Source: Anaerosalibacter sp. Marseille-P3206
GTDB lineage: Bacteria > Bacillota > Clostridia > Tissierellales > Sporanaerobacteraceae
Direction: 5' to 3'
Length of the DNA: 64,000 nucleotides
Assembly (NCBI RefSeq): GCF_900155565.1
Contig: NZ_FUHM01000002.1
Coordinates: 1,178,001 to 1,242,000, forward strand
Both the position numbers and the translations under genes were made by a program. Below the pieces are notes generated by a model. The model worked only from the letters and a program-made list of their open reading frames with translations. It was not told the origin of the DNA and did not search any database. This document shows positions 53,972 through 63,280 of the stretch, one piece after another (within the stretch, counting starts at the first letter, position 1; each line of letters opens with the position of its first letter).

Positions 53972-56183
53972 ACGCAAGTTCCTCCTCCGATAGCTGTGAT
54001 AAGGCAATTTGCTTATATACTTCACATTTTCTTAGTAATTCTCTATGAGTTCCCATTCCCACTATCTTTCCTTCATCTAAGACAATGATCTTCTCTGCAT
54101 TTTTTATCGTATTTATTCTCTGAGCTACTATTAGCATTGTTCTATTTTTGATATTTGAATTAATTGCCTTTCTAAGTGCAGCATCTGTCTTAAAATCAAG
54201 AGCTGAAAAACTATCATCAAATATTAGTATCTTTGGCCTCTTAGCCAATGCCCTTGCAATTGAAAGTCTTTGCTTTTGACCCCCTGAAACATTGGTTCCA
54301 CCTTGAGCTATTTCAGTTAATATGCCTTTCTCCTTTTCATCAACAAGTTCTTTAGCCTGAGCTATTTCTATAGCCTTTAGTACCTCATCATTACTTGCTT
54401 TGAAGTTTTTCCCATATTTTAAATTGCTTTCTATAGTTCCTGTAAATAATACTCCCTTTTGAGGAACATATCCTATTTGTTCTCTAACATCATTAAGGGT
54501 CATATCTCTAATATCTACCCCATCAATAAGAATCTCTCCACTTGTAGCATCATAAAATCTAGGGATTAAATTGATCAGTGTAGATTTACCACTTCCTGTA
54601 CTTCCTATAAAAGCTGTTGTCTCCCCAGGATTTGCAGTAAAGGATATATCTTTAAGAACATATTCCTCTGCTCCTGGATATTTAAAGCAAACTTCTTTAA
54701 ATTCAACTGCCCCTTTTACATCATTTAAATATTTTGGATTTTCAGGGTCTTTAATTGTGATCTCTTCATCTAATACTTCACCTATTCTCTGAGCTGATAC
54801 TGAAGCCCTTGGAAGTATCAATGAAACTGCAGATATCATAAGGAAAGACATAATTATCTGCATTGCATATTGCATAAATGCCATCATATCTCCAACCTGT
54901 ATATTAGCTTTATCTATTTCATGAGCTCCCACCCATATTATTAACAGCATTATACCATTCATGATAAACATCATAGTTGGCATCATTACAGTCATTATCC
55001 TCGAAACAAATAAATGGGTTTTGGTTAAATCCACATTTGCTGCATCAAACTTTTCTTCTTCAGTTTTCTGTGTGTTGAAAGCCCTTATTACCATCATTCC
55101 ATTAAGAGATTCCCTCATTACTAGATTTACCTTATCAACAAACTTTTGAACCGTTTTGAACTTTGGCATGGCAACAGCAAAAAGAGTTCCCACAAGTATA
55201 AGTATAGCTACAACTCCAACCCCTACTATCCAAGCCATAGAGGTATTTGTATTAAGAGCCCTTATTACTCCACCAACTCCAAGTATTGGAGCATAAAACA
55301 CTAGCCTCAATAATAGCATTACAAACAATTGCACTTGTTGTATATCATTGGTACTTCTAGTTATAAGAGATGCAGTTGAAAAATTGTCAAACTCTGCATC
55401 TGAAAAAGATGTAACCTTTTTAAACACCTTATCCCTTAAGTTTCTACCAAGAGAAGCAGAAACTCTCGCACCTAAAAATCCTACAATTACAGAAGCAATC
55501 ATTCCCAATAAGGCAATAAGTAACATTATTCCACCAGTAGATAAAATATAATTAGACTGAACCTTATCAATATCTATTCCTACTGCCTCATATTCAAGCT
55601 TAATATAATTTATAGCAGATTGGATTACTATTGATTGAGGAATATCCTTAAACTGCTTATCCATTTCAGCTTTTAGCATATCCAATTGCTCTTTAGGTAA
55701 ACTTTTAAGTGCCATAAAAGGATCTGTTCCTTCAGGCAAATTTGGCATAGCTTGTTGAAGAGCACCTTTTTCTACACCATATTTACTAAGTATTGCTTTT
55801 CCTAAAAAGGAATTCATCCTATCAATATCTTCTTGATTTGAAGTATTAAGTATATACAAACTTTCATTTTCTAATGCCTTATACTTCTTTAAATAATTGT
55901 TGTATTCCTCTTTAGTTAAATTGTCTTTGTTTATTAGTTTATAATCACTGTCTATCAATTTGTTTTCTTCTTCAGTTAAAAATATCTTTAACTTATCCAT
56001 TTCACTAGCTCTGATTACATCAGGCACAGCTCTTTCAATACCCTTTTGCTGAATGCCAACATTGACTATATTTGACATATAATCTGGAAGAGCTAGATCT
56101 GTCATAGCCTGAGCTAAAAGCAAAGCTACTATAATCAATATAAATATAGCAAAAGGCCTTAGCTCTTTTAAAATAATTTTCAT
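53964..56183 (-). CDS. ABC exporter half-transporter, first subunit, with large external loop
   Basis: Protein of 739 residues. It has a membrane domain with an insert of about 130 residues between the first two helices (residues about 30-215 in all, charged, with NLPEGTDPFMAL), and an ATPase domain with GSTGSGKSTL, VSGGQKQRLSIA and ILIFDDSFSALD. Asp replaces the catalytic Glu after Walker B, which marks a degenerate ATP site as is usual for one partner of heterodimeric exporters. It is 11 bp downstream of a MarR gene that likely controls the pair. Confidence 0.9.
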   Translation of the reverse strand: MKIILKELRPFAIFILIIVALLLAQAMTDLALPDYMSNIVNVGIQQKGIERAVPDVIRASEMDKLKIFLTEEENKLIDSDYKLINKDNLTKEEYNNYLKKYKALENESLYILNTSNQEDIDRMNSFLGKAILSKYGVEKGALQQAMPNLPEGTDPFMALKSLPKEQLDMLKAEMDKQFKDIPQSIVIQSAINYIKLEYEAVGIDIDKVQSNYILSTGGIMLLIALLGMIASVIVGFLGARVSASLGRNLRDKVFKKVTSFSDAEFDNFSTASLITRSTNDIQQVQLFVMLLLRLVFYAPILGVGGVIRALNTNTSMAWIVGVGVVAILILVGTLFAVAMPKFKTVQKFVDKVNLVMRESLNGMMVIRAFNTQKTEEEKFDAANVDLTKTHLFVSRIMTVMMPTMMFIMNGIMLLIIWVGAHEIDKANIQVGDMMAFMQYAMQIIMSFLMISAVSLILPRASVSAQRIGEVLDEEITIKDPENPKYLNDVKGAVEFKEVCFKYPGAEEYVLKDISFTANPGETTAFIGSTGSGKSTLINLIPRFYDATSGEILIDGVDIRDMTLNDVREQIGYVPQKGVLFTGTIESNLKYGKNFKASNDEVLKAIEIAQAKELVDEKEKGILTEIAQGGTNVSGGQKQRLSIARALAKRPKILIFDDSFSALDFKTDAALRKAINSNIKNRTMLIVAQRINTIKNAEKIIVLDEGKIVGMGTHRELLRKCEVYKQIALSQLSEEELAYE

Positions 56184-56194
56184 ACTCTACCTCC

Positions 56195-56641
56195 TTACAT
56201 ATCTCCATCAATTGCATTATTTAGATTGTCTCTCATCTGCATAAATAATCTTCTAAGGATTATCTTTTCTTCTGCTGTAATATTATCAAAACATTCCCCT
56301 TGAACCTTATCCATTACTTTAATAGCCTCATTACATAATTCTCTACCTTTTTCAGTTATATATACCCTAGTTATTCTCTGATCCACTTCATCTTTCCTAC
56401 GTTCTACAATCCCTTCCTTCTCCATCCTTTTCAACATTACTGTTATAGTAGAAGGCTTTATCTGCATTCTTTCTGCCAATTCACTTTGACTCTGGCCGCC
56501 TTCGTTATTTAATATAAAAAGCATAGGTGGTTGACCAGGATAAATTCCCACTTCCTCAAGAAGTACATGAGTACGATAATAATGAAGTCTCAGTATTTCT
56601 AAGAATATAAAATACAGTGAATCCTTATCTAGCTTATTCAT
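56195..56641 (-). CDS. MarR-family transcription regulator
   Basis: Protein of 148 residues. Winged helix with LAERMQIKPSTITVMLKRM as recognition part and the wing ERRKDEVDQRITRVYITEKG. MarR proteins are dimeric repressors released by small molecules. It starts the operon MarR-exporter-exporter. I place its start at the ATG at 56641 behind GGAGGG. It probably represses its own operon; the upstream 120 bp hold A/T-rich promoter-like sequence and a REP-like unit. Confidence 0.9.
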   Translation of the reverse strand: MNKLDKDSLYFIFLEILRLHYYRTHVLLEEVGIYPGQPPMLFILNNEGGQSQSELAERMQIKPSTITVMLKRMEKEGIVERRKDEVDQRITRVYITEKGRELCNEAIKVMDKVQGECFDNITAEEKIILRRLFMQMRDNLNNAIDGDM

Positions 56642-56780
56642 AATTTCCCTCCAACTTATATTTAGCCTACTAAACATAAAATAAATGATACCACTATTAT
56701 ATACCATAGTCAATATATAGTTGTTATTTTATCTGTTCATATATATTCCATTAGCCTACTAAATGATTGCTATTTAAAAT

Positions 56781-56809
56781 GCGACAGCGAGAACCGTCCC
56801 CACTGTCGC
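56781..56809. repeat. REP-like palindrome
   Basis: GCGACAG and CTGTCGC frame CGAGAACCGTCCCCA. It lies directly after the end of the permease gene at 56814, between two minus-strand operons. Confidence 0.75.
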
Positions 56810-56813
56810 AAAC

Positions 56814-57941
56814 TTAAGCCTTTTGTGCTGTTTTGGAAAAGTATAGTCCCATCAATAAGAATACTACTGCAAATAACAGTTGCATAAAGATATCAAATCC
56901 CATATCCGAAAAAGAATTAACTGTCATTTCATTTATTCTCACAAAATAATATGTTGGGAAGAACTTCGCTATTGTCAAAACCTTTTCTGATAAATACTGT
57001 TGAGGTACCATTACCCCTGATATAAATGAAGTCCCTAGAGACAGTACAGTGGATAATGCATTTATAACAAATTTATTCTTTGTAACATTATTGATTAAGA
57101 ATGTAAGACATAGAGCTGAAAATGAGAAAACTACTGTATTTAATACATATTTACCAAAGTTCACTTCTCCAATATATTTTCCCTTAAGTACAATACTTCC
57201 CAAAATAAATATTGTTGTAATCATAATTGCTACCATTAGCTGGCCTAAATACATTTCTTTATTAAACTGTAGAAATTTTTTTGAAGATATCTTTGTTCTA
57301 CTTTGGATATTTTCATCTTTAAAATCAGTCATTACCAAACCTATTACTGCAATATAAATTGCCATAATTATATACGAAGTAAAGTTAAAATAATACTTAA
57401 ACCAATTAGCTACACCATCGTTACTGCTTTCATTGTTAGATTCTACCAATTCTACTTCTGCCTTTTCATCTAATGCAGAAGCTACATCCACTAAGTTAAA
57501 TTCTCCATTTTCATAAGTAGCATTGGCAAAATTTAGAAATTTATTCACCTGATTTTGAATTTGCAATGATTCTACCTTCCTATCATCATTGTACATTTGT
57601 ATAGAATTTTCCTTATTGATTACCTTTTCATCAAAATCCTCTGGAATTATTATCACTGCATCCGCTACTTCTAAAAATATCTGTTCTTTAATATATTCTT
57701 CATCTGCCATAGTGTCAATTATATTATTCTTTTTCCCTAAATAATTCTTTAAACTATTTGACAGTTCACTATTGCAATTATCAATTATTCCTATATTTAA
57801 TCTACTTTCAATGAAATTAGTTTCCCTTTCAACAGTACCTGAACCATTTATTATTGAAAGAATAAAAAATATTATTGTATAAGAAATGATAACCCCCTTA
57901 TTTCTCAATGCTATTTTTATAAAATAATTAAATACTGTCAT
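56814..57941 (-). CDS. ABC-2-type permease, second subunit of the second LnrLMN-like exporter
   Basis: Protein of 375 residues. One N-terminal helix, an extracytoplasmic loop of about 150 residues, then about five helices. It overlaps the previous permease gene by 14 bp and has AAGGGGG before its ATG. Counterpart of the gene at 11825. Substrate unknown; the family exports polyene-like or lipid-active compounds in Bacillus. Confidence 0.8.
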   Translation of the reverse strand: MTVFNYFIKIALRNKGVIISYTIIFFILSIINGSGTVERETNFIESRLNIGIIDNCNSELSNSLKNYLGKKNNIIDTMADEEYIKEQIFLEVADAVIIIPEDFDEKVINKENSIQMYNDDRKVESLQIQNQVNKFLNFANATYENGEFNLVDVASALDEKAEVELVESNNESSNDGVANWFKYYFNFTSYIIMAIYIAVIGLVMTDFKDENIQSRTKISSKKFLQFNKEMYLGQLMVAIMITTIFILGSIVLKGKYIGEVNFGKYVLNTVVFSFSALCLTFLINNVTKNKFVINALSTVLSLGTSFISGVMVPQQYLSEKVLTIAKFFPTYYFVRINEMTVNSFSDMGFDIFMQLLFAVVFLLMGLYFSKTAQKA

Positions 57942-58983
57942 AATTTTTCCCCCTTAAAAATATATAGGATGCAAATATTAAAACTATTGATTCAATAGAT
58001 AGGATCAATATTCCCTCTCCAACACTTTTAGTACTTTCCAATAAATTTATCCTATATAGATTATTGGTGATTATAGAAATTGGATTTAGTTTAGCTAAAA
58101 TAGGTGCCTTTTCATCAATCATAACTTTAATCTGAGGGTTCATCATTCCTGATAGAAATGAGCAAAACAATATAATTGATATAGCCATAATGGTTTTTAC
58201 ACTATCCTTCTTTTTGTTACAACTACCTATGAATACCCCCAAGGCTACTCCAAATAGATTTCCTATTAATATGAGAATTGCACTGTATTTAATTTCTTTG
58301 AATAAGTTAATCTTCAAAACATATTTTATAAAAATAAGTAGTAATCCATTTGCAAACAAATTTAGTAATAATGCAACTATAACCCCAGATAATAGAAATT
58401 TATATTTTTTTAATGGAGTAATATTAATCCTTGAACCTAAATTAGATAAATTTGCTTGAATTAAAGTAACAGTTTCAATACCAGCAAAAACTCCATACGC
58501 TGAAACCATTGCAATTAGAGAATAAAACATAATAACTAATGGATTGGCCTTTTGATTTCTACCTAAAATATAATCTACTGAAAAATCATATTTATCAAAT
58601 GATCTATTTAGCTTTTTCATTTGCCTTATTTGTTCTACTACTTCTTTAATAATAGTTTGATTTATCCCTGAATCATTAACTTTTATATTTAAATCATCAT
58701 CTATAAAAGCATCTATTTGTCTATCCTCTAGCTTTGTTAAAACCTCATCTTCAGGGATTTTATGAACATTTAAAAACTCAATTTCCTCTAATATATAACT
58801 AATAGGATTTTCACTATCTATTCCCACATTTACATTTTCAAGTTCCATATTCAAAACTCCATTAATAGATATATAGAAAAAAACTGCCATTATTAAGGGA
58901 TATATCAAACTCCAAAAGGAAAAACCAGCATCTCTAAATAAGTTCTTTCCTTGGTATATACAATTTCTAAATATATTTTTCAT
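57928..58983 (-). CDS. ABC-2-type permease, first subunit of the second LnrLMN-like exporter
   Basis: Protein of 351 residues with the same one-plus-five helix plan. It starts one base after the ATPase gene ends, with AAGGAG inside that gene. Counterpart of the permease at 12922. Confidence 0.8.
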   Translation of the reverse strand: MKNIFRNCIYQGKNLFRDAGFSFWSLIYPLIMAVFFYISINGVLNMELENVNVGIDSENPISYILEEIEFLNVHKIPEDEVLTKLEDRQIDAFIDDDLNIKVNDSGINQTIIKEVVEQIRQMKKLNRSFDKYDFSVDYILGRNQKANPLVIMFYSLIAMVSAYGVFAGIETVTLIQANLSNLGSRINITPLKKYKFLLSGVIVALLLNLFANGLLLIFIKYVLKINLFKEIKYSAILILIGNLFGVALGVFIGSCNKKKDSVKTIMAISIILFCSFLSGMMNPQIKVMIDEKAPILAKLNPISIITNNLYRINLLESTKSVGEGILILSIESIVLIFASYIFLRGKNYDSI

Positions 58984-58984
58984 A

Positions 58985-59917
58985 CTAATCCCTAAGCTCC
59001 TTTCCTGTTAACTCCAAAAACACATCATTTAATGAAGGTAATTGACTGTGAAGCTTTGTATAGGTTAAATTGTTAGCCTTTATAAAATCTAAAAGATTAG
59101 CTAAGTTGTTAATTCCGTTTTCAAACTTAATTATATAATCTTCTCCTTCTCTCTCTACATCAATGACATGAGGTATACTCTTCATCTTCTCAACAATTTC
59201 ATCTTGAATATCTAAAAACCCAACTACTATCTTTTCAGATGTGGTTATCATGGACTTTAATTCTTCAATTGTCCCAGAAACTAAGCTTCTACCCTTATCC
59301 ATGATGATAATCCTATTACATAACATTTCTGCTTCCTCTAAATAATGAGTAGTATATATAATGGTACTTCCTTCTTCATTTAACTTTTTTATCCCATTTA
59401 ATATGAAATTTCTACTTTGAGCATCTACTGCAACTGTAGGCTCATCTAGAAAAATAAGCTTAGGCTTATGAACTATTCCACAAGCAATATTTAATCTTCT
59501 TTTTAAACCTCCACTAAGTTTCTTAGGATAAAACTTTACATAATCCTTTAAACCTACAAATTCAATAGCCTCTTCTACATATTGTTTTCTTACTTTTTTA
59601 TCATCTATATACAATCCACAAAAATAATCTATATTTTCTTTTACATTTAAATTGTTAAAAACAGAAACTTCCTGAGGTACAAGGCCTATCTCTCTTTTAA
59701 TATTATAGGCATTGGGAGTCATTTTCTCTCCAAATACTTCTATCTGCCCTTTGTCAAAACTTAATAGCGATAGTATACAGTTTATAGCTGTAGTTTTCCC
59801 ACAGCCATTAGGCCCTAAAAGCCCTAAAATTTCCCCTTCCTTAACCTCCATATTAAAATGGTCAAGAGCTATTAATTCTTTATATCTTTTCACTAAATTA
59901 TTTACCTTTATAACCAT
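58985..59917 (-). CDS. ABC transporter ATPase of the second LnrLMN-like exporter
   Basis: Protein of 310 residues: Walker A GPNGCGKTTA, signature LSGGLKRRLNIA, Walker B IFLDEPTVAVD, switch His in YTTHYLEEAEML. Its C-terminal tail, PSLNDVFLELTGKELRD, parallels that of the ATPase at 14106. The start is taken at the ATG at 59917. It is divergent from its kinase-regulator pair, with a palindromic site between. Confidence 0.92.
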   Translation of the reverse strand: MVIKVNNLVKRYKELIALDHFNMEVKEGEILGLLGPNGCGKTTAINCILSLLSFDKGQIEVFGEKMTPNAYNIKREIGLVPQEVSVFNNLNVKENIDYFCGLYIDDKKVRKQYVEEAIEFVGLKDYVKFYPKKLSGGLKRRLNIACGIVHKPKLIFLDEPTVAVDAQSRNFILNGIKKLNEEGSTIIYTTHYLEEAEMLCNRIIIMDKGRSLVSGTIEELKSMITTSEKIVVGFLDIQDEIVEKMKSIPHVIDVEREGEDYIIKFENGINNLANLLDFIKANNLTYTKLHSQLPSLNDVFLELTGKELRD

Positions 59918-60000
59918 CAATATCACTCCCATATTTCATCTTATGTTAATTATATGATTTTAAACAAATTCATTGTAGTGTATAAAGTTATAATATAATA

Positions 60001-60012
60001 TGACATTTGTCA
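60001..60012. promoter_or_regulatory. Palindromic operator between the second exporter operon and its regulator pair
   Basis: TGACATTTGTCA is an interrupted palindrome, followed on the minus strand by an A/T-rich -10-like stretch toward the ATPase gene. It resembles TGACTTTAGTCA at 15125 upstream of the other exporter operon; a shared consensus is TGACWTTWGTCA. Confidence 0.5.
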
Positions 60013-60021
60013 TAAAGAAAA

Positions 60022-60049
60022 TTGTATTTCATATTGAATATAGTATAAT
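60022..60049 (+). promoter_or_regulatory. Candidate promoter of the NarL-type kinase gene
   Basis: TTGTAT at 60022-60027 and TATAAT at 60044-60049 with 16 bp between, about 45 bp before the kinase ATG and 10 bp after the palindromic operator. Confidence 0.5.
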
Positions 60050-60094
60050 TAGAACATAAAATAGAATTTAAGGCTTTCAGCTGGAGGTAGCTAT

Positions 60095-61129
60095 ATGAGA
60101 AGATTTTTGGAAAAATTAATTATTGTATCCTTTTGTTTATTTAACAGTTACAAAATAAATCCACATGAAAATTTAGTTGTTTGTTTTCTCATAAGCCTTG
60201 TTATTTCTTTGGTTTTAGACTTAATGGATAATAAAAAGATAAGAACTATTATCTATTTTTTATTTATAATAATATGCTTTTCCAATAGCTCATTTATTCT
60301 TTATTTTCCATTGATATTGTACAATGTTTATTTAGATTTTGGGATATTCACTATATTTACATTTACTTTAATATTAATGAACTTTTCTATAGCAAATTTA
60401 TTATTGTCTATCACAGCAGTTTATCTCTCAACTATGACAAAAAAATATAATCAAATTCTAGATGAAAACAAAACCGTACGAGATGAATTAAAAGAAGATA
60501 CCTTTTATTTGGAAAAATACAATAAGCAACTCCTAGTAGACAAAGAAAAAAACATACATATTGCAATACTCACTGAAAGAAACAGAATCGCAAGAGAACT
60601 TCACGATTCTATTGGACATGCAATAAGTAGTAGTATATTACAAGTAGAAGCATTGAAAGTGATTTCAACCGAAGAAACTGTTATAAAAAACTTAGACACC
60701 CTTCAGAATACCTTAAAAAATGGAATGGATGACATCAGAAAAAGCATCCACAATCTATACAACGAATCTCTAGACTTGAAAAATCAAATAGAAAAGCTCT
60801 GTAGTGAAATACCTAATATTGATGTTGAACTAGTATATAAATTTGACGATGAAATTAATTATGATTTAAAATTTGACATATTATCCGTTATTAAGGAGGC
60901 CCTCACCAATTGTGCCAAACATTCTAATGCTACAAAGATAAAAATAAGCTTATTAAACCAACCAAAATTTTATTCTATATTAATAGAAGATAACGGAAGT
61001 CAATTTGATGATAGAAATAAAGGCATAGGTCTTCTTTCCATGAAAGAAATAGCCGATAAATATAATGGGTTTTTCAATTGTAGATTTGATGATGGATTTA
61101 AAATACATATGACTTTAATGAAAGGATAG
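60095..61129 (+). CDS. NarL-type sensor histidine kinase of the second exporter system
   Basis: Protein of 344 residues. About four to five membrane helices in residues 1-125, a coiled coil, HisKA_3 with phospho-His in ARELHDSIGHAISSSILQ, and HATPase with NCAKHSNAT and GIGLLSMKEIADKY. CTGGAGGTAG precedes the ATG. It pairs with the regulator that follows and is divergent from the exporter operon that the pair presumably controls. Compare the kinase at 34517. Confidence 0.9.
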   Translation: MRRFLEKLIIVSFCLFNSYKINPHENLVVCFLISLVISLVLDLMDNKKIRTIIYFLFIIICFSNSSFILYFPLILYNVYLDFGIFTIFTFTLILMNFSIANLLLSITAVYLSTMTKKYNQILDENKTVRDELKEDTFYLEKYNKQLLVDKEKNIHIAILTERNRIARELHDSIGHAISSSILQVEALKVISTEETVIKNLDTLQNTLKNGMDDIRKSIHNLYNESLDLKNQIEKLCSEIPNIDVELVYKFDDEINYDLKFDILSVIKEALTNCAKHSNATKIKISLLNQPKFYSILIEDNGSQFDDRNKGIGLLSMKEIADKYNGFFNCRFDDGFKIHMTLMKG

Positions 61130-61134
61130 TGCAT

Positions 61135-61752
61135 ATGAATATTATTATTGTAGATGATGATCCACTAGTAGTGGAATCTCTAAAGATTATTATAAACGCC
61201 AATGGAATAGATATATTAGCAGTTGGCTATGATGGTTTTCAGGCTGTTGAACTTTATACTAAATATAAACCTGATCTAATCCTAATGGATATACGAATGG
61301 AAAAGATGAGTGGAATAGAGGCAACCAAAGAAATTTTGAAAATAGATCCTCAAGCTAAGATACTGTTGATCACAACTTTCCAAGATGATGAATATATTGC
61401 AACAGCCCTCTCTTTAGGCTGTAAAGGCTATATTTTGAAACAAAATATCAAAGGCATTATTCCTGCAATAAATGCAGTTCACTCTGGGAATTTAGTTTTT
61501 GATTCAAAAATTGTATCGAATATTAAAAAATACAAAGAAAAAGATGTTGAAATAGATTTGTCTGATAGAGAATTTGATATATTACTTCTAGTAGCAGATG
61601 GCTTAAATAATAAGGAAATTGCAGAAAAACTTTATTTAAGCGAAGGAACTGTTAGAAACTATATCTCAAATATGCTTGAAAAACTGTCCCTAAGAGACAG
61701 AACTCAGCTTGCAATCTACTATTATAAAATGAAATACGGAATAGAAAAATAG
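61135..61752 (+). CDS. NarL/LuxR-type response regulator of the second exporter system
   Basis: Protein of 205 residues. Receiver with VDDDP, Asp in LILMDIRMEKMSG, Lys in YILKQN; LuxR-type helix-turn-helix with NNKEIAEKLYLSEGTVRNYI. I use the ATG at 61135, with AAAGGA upstream, instead of the GTG two codons before. The gene ends at a strong hairpin. Confidence 0.92.
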   Translation: MNIIIVDDDPLVVESLKIIINANGIDILAVGYDGFQAVELYTKYKPDLILMDIRMEKMSGIEATKEILKIDPQAKILLITTFQDDEYIATALSLGCKGYILKQNIKGIIPAINAVHSGNLVFDSKIVSNIKKYKEKDVEIDLSDREFDILLLVADGLNNKEIAEKLYLSEGTVRNYISNMLEKLSLRDRTQLAIYYYKMKYGIEK

Positions 61753-61776
61753 GTGGCAGGAAAATTCCTGTCACCT
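61751..61776. terminator. Hairpin terminator between regulator and MATE genes
   Basis: AGGTGGCAGGAA and TTCCTGTCACCT pair over 12 bp with one G-T pair and a very short loop. It overlaps the regulator stop and reaches the last codons of the convergent MATE gene. Confidence 0.75.
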
Positions 61777-63132
61777 TAAGTCTTCAACAACATTGCCAAT
61801 CCATTTTTTTGAACGAAGCCTTTTTGCTTCAAAGCCTACCTTGATTACTTCTTCTAAACAAATTATAAAAAATACCTTATCTAGTGGCAATTTAAAACAA
61901 ACAGCTGCTATATAACCTGCAGGAATAGCAAAACACCAAACTGTTCCCAGTTGTACCCACATAGAATAAGCTGTATCTCCTCCACCTCTAAATACCCCTA
62001 CAATCATAAGCACATTGAAAAACCTTAATGGAGCGAATACTGCCATGATTTTTAAAACAGTGATTGTTAGTCTTAAAGTTTCTTCATTTATATTAAATGG
62101 TTTTGTAATCAAAGGGGCTGTAAACCATAGTGCTGTACCTGTTACTATCCCTATCATTGGAGTTATTATTCCCAATCTAGTTGCATATTCAACTGCTAAA
62201 TCTTCTTGTCCTGCACCTATCTTGTTTCCAACCATAATAGCAGCCGCAGTGGCAATACCTATACACAAAACCATAAACATATTGTTTATAGTGGTTGCTA
62301 TCTGCATACTAGCTACTGCACTTATGCCAATTTTGGCATATATAATTGAATATGCTGTTAACCCTAATGACCATAGTAATTCATTTATGATTACTGATGA
62401 AGATGTTCCAAAATAAACCTTCACAAATTCATAGTTAAAGCCCATTATTTCCTTTATATTACTTAATATATCTTTGTTGTTTTTATGTGCTGAAGAGATT
62501 ACATAAACCATTTCAACAGTTCTTGCTATACTTGTAGCTATTGCAGCACCTACTACTCCCATAGCAGGAAATCCAAAGTTTCCAAATATAAGTATCCAAT
62601 TTAGAAAAGCATTGGTTAACACGCCTATAAGACTACCAAACATAGGTGGTTTTGCTTGTCCTATGCATCTTAAAAGTGTGGAATACCCTTGTGTTAAACC
62701 TGTTATTATAAAAGTTATAGAAATTACTCTTAGATATTTAACCCCCAATTCTATAACAACAGCGTCTTTAGTGAAAATATTCATGATAACTCCGGGAAAT
62801 ATAAATCCAAAAATAGAAAATATTATTGCTGCTATAGTGCTAAGTACAATGTCTAGTCCAAACATCTTTCGTATATTTGAAATATCTTTTTTGCCCCAAA
62901 ATTGGGATATAAATATACCCGCACCAGCATTAATCCCAGATAAACATAACATGAATATGAAAAAGTATTGATTTACTAGGCCAACTGCTGCAATAGAGTT
63001 TTCTCCAAGTTTTCCTATCATTAAATTGTCCACCATATTTAATGATGAACTAATCAAGTTTTGTAATGTTATAGGTATAACCAATGTAAGAATCTCAAGA
63101 AAAAACTTCTTGTCTTTAAACAACTTTTTCAT
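61771..63132 (-). CDS. MATE-family efflux pump
   Basis: Protein of 453 residues with twelve membrane helices in two similar halves; typical segments are TLVIPITLQNLISSSLNMVD at the start and VGNKIGAGQ in the second half. MATE proteins expel cationic drugs or metabolites using a sodium or proton gradient. AAGGAGG precedes the ATG. The leader of about 100 nt contains a complete intrinsic terminator, so expression is probably controlled by read-through. Confidence 0.92.
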   Translation of the reverse strand: MKKLFKDKKFFLEILTLVIPITLQNLISSSLNMVDNLMIGKLGENSIAAVGLVNQYFFIFMLCLSGINAGAGIFISQFWGKKDISNIRKMFGLDIVLSTIAAIIFSIFGFIFPGVIMNIFTKDAVVIELGVKYLRVISITFIITGLTQGYSTLLRCIGQAKPPMFGSLIGVLTNAFLNWILIFGNFGFPAMGVVGAAIATSIARTVEMVYVISSAHKNNKDILSNIKEIMGFNYEFVKVYFGTSSSVIINELLWSLGLTAYSIIYAKIGISAVASMQIATTINNMFMVLCIGIATAAAIMVGNKIGAGQEDLAVEYATRLGIITPMIGIVTGTALWFTAPLITKPFNINEETLRLTITVLKIMAVFAPLRFFNVLMIVGVFRGGGDTAYSMWVQLGTVWCFAIPAGYIAAVCFKLPLDKVFFIICLEEVIKVGFEAKRLRSKKWIGNVVEDLR

Positions 63133-63167
63133 TTTCTAACCTCCTTGTCCCAAAATACAAAAATAAA

Positions 63168-63201
63168 AAAGCACATGGGTAATCAGCTGCCCATCTGCTT
63201 T
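63168..63201 (-). terminator. Leader terminator (attenuator) upstream of the MATE gene
   Basis: On the minus strand AAAGCAGATGGG and CCCATGTGCTTT pair over 12 positions with one mismatch and a 10-nt loop, followed by TTTTATTTTTG. It lies between a good promoter and the MATE start, so it would stop transcripts before the gene unless some signal opens it. A six-codon ORF (63236-63216) lies just ahead of it. Confidence 0.75.
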
Positions 63202-63241
63202 AAGTTCTAATTAAACTACTTCATATGAAATTGCATTAAAT

Positions 63242-63270
63242 ATTATACACTAAAACCATAAATCAATCAA
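63242..63270 (-). promoter_or_regulatory. Promoter of the MATE gene
   Basis: On the minus strand TTGATT (63270-63265), a 17-bp spacer and a perfect TATAAT (63247-63242). Transcription would begin near 63235, giving a leader of about 100 nt. Confidence 0.7.
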
Positions 63271-63280
63271 CTATAAAATT

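Noticed and set aside
63216-63236. Six-codon ORF as a proven regulatory leader peptide
   Set aside because: It has no ribosome site and begins at about the predicted transcription start, so I mention it only as a possibility within the attenuator finding.
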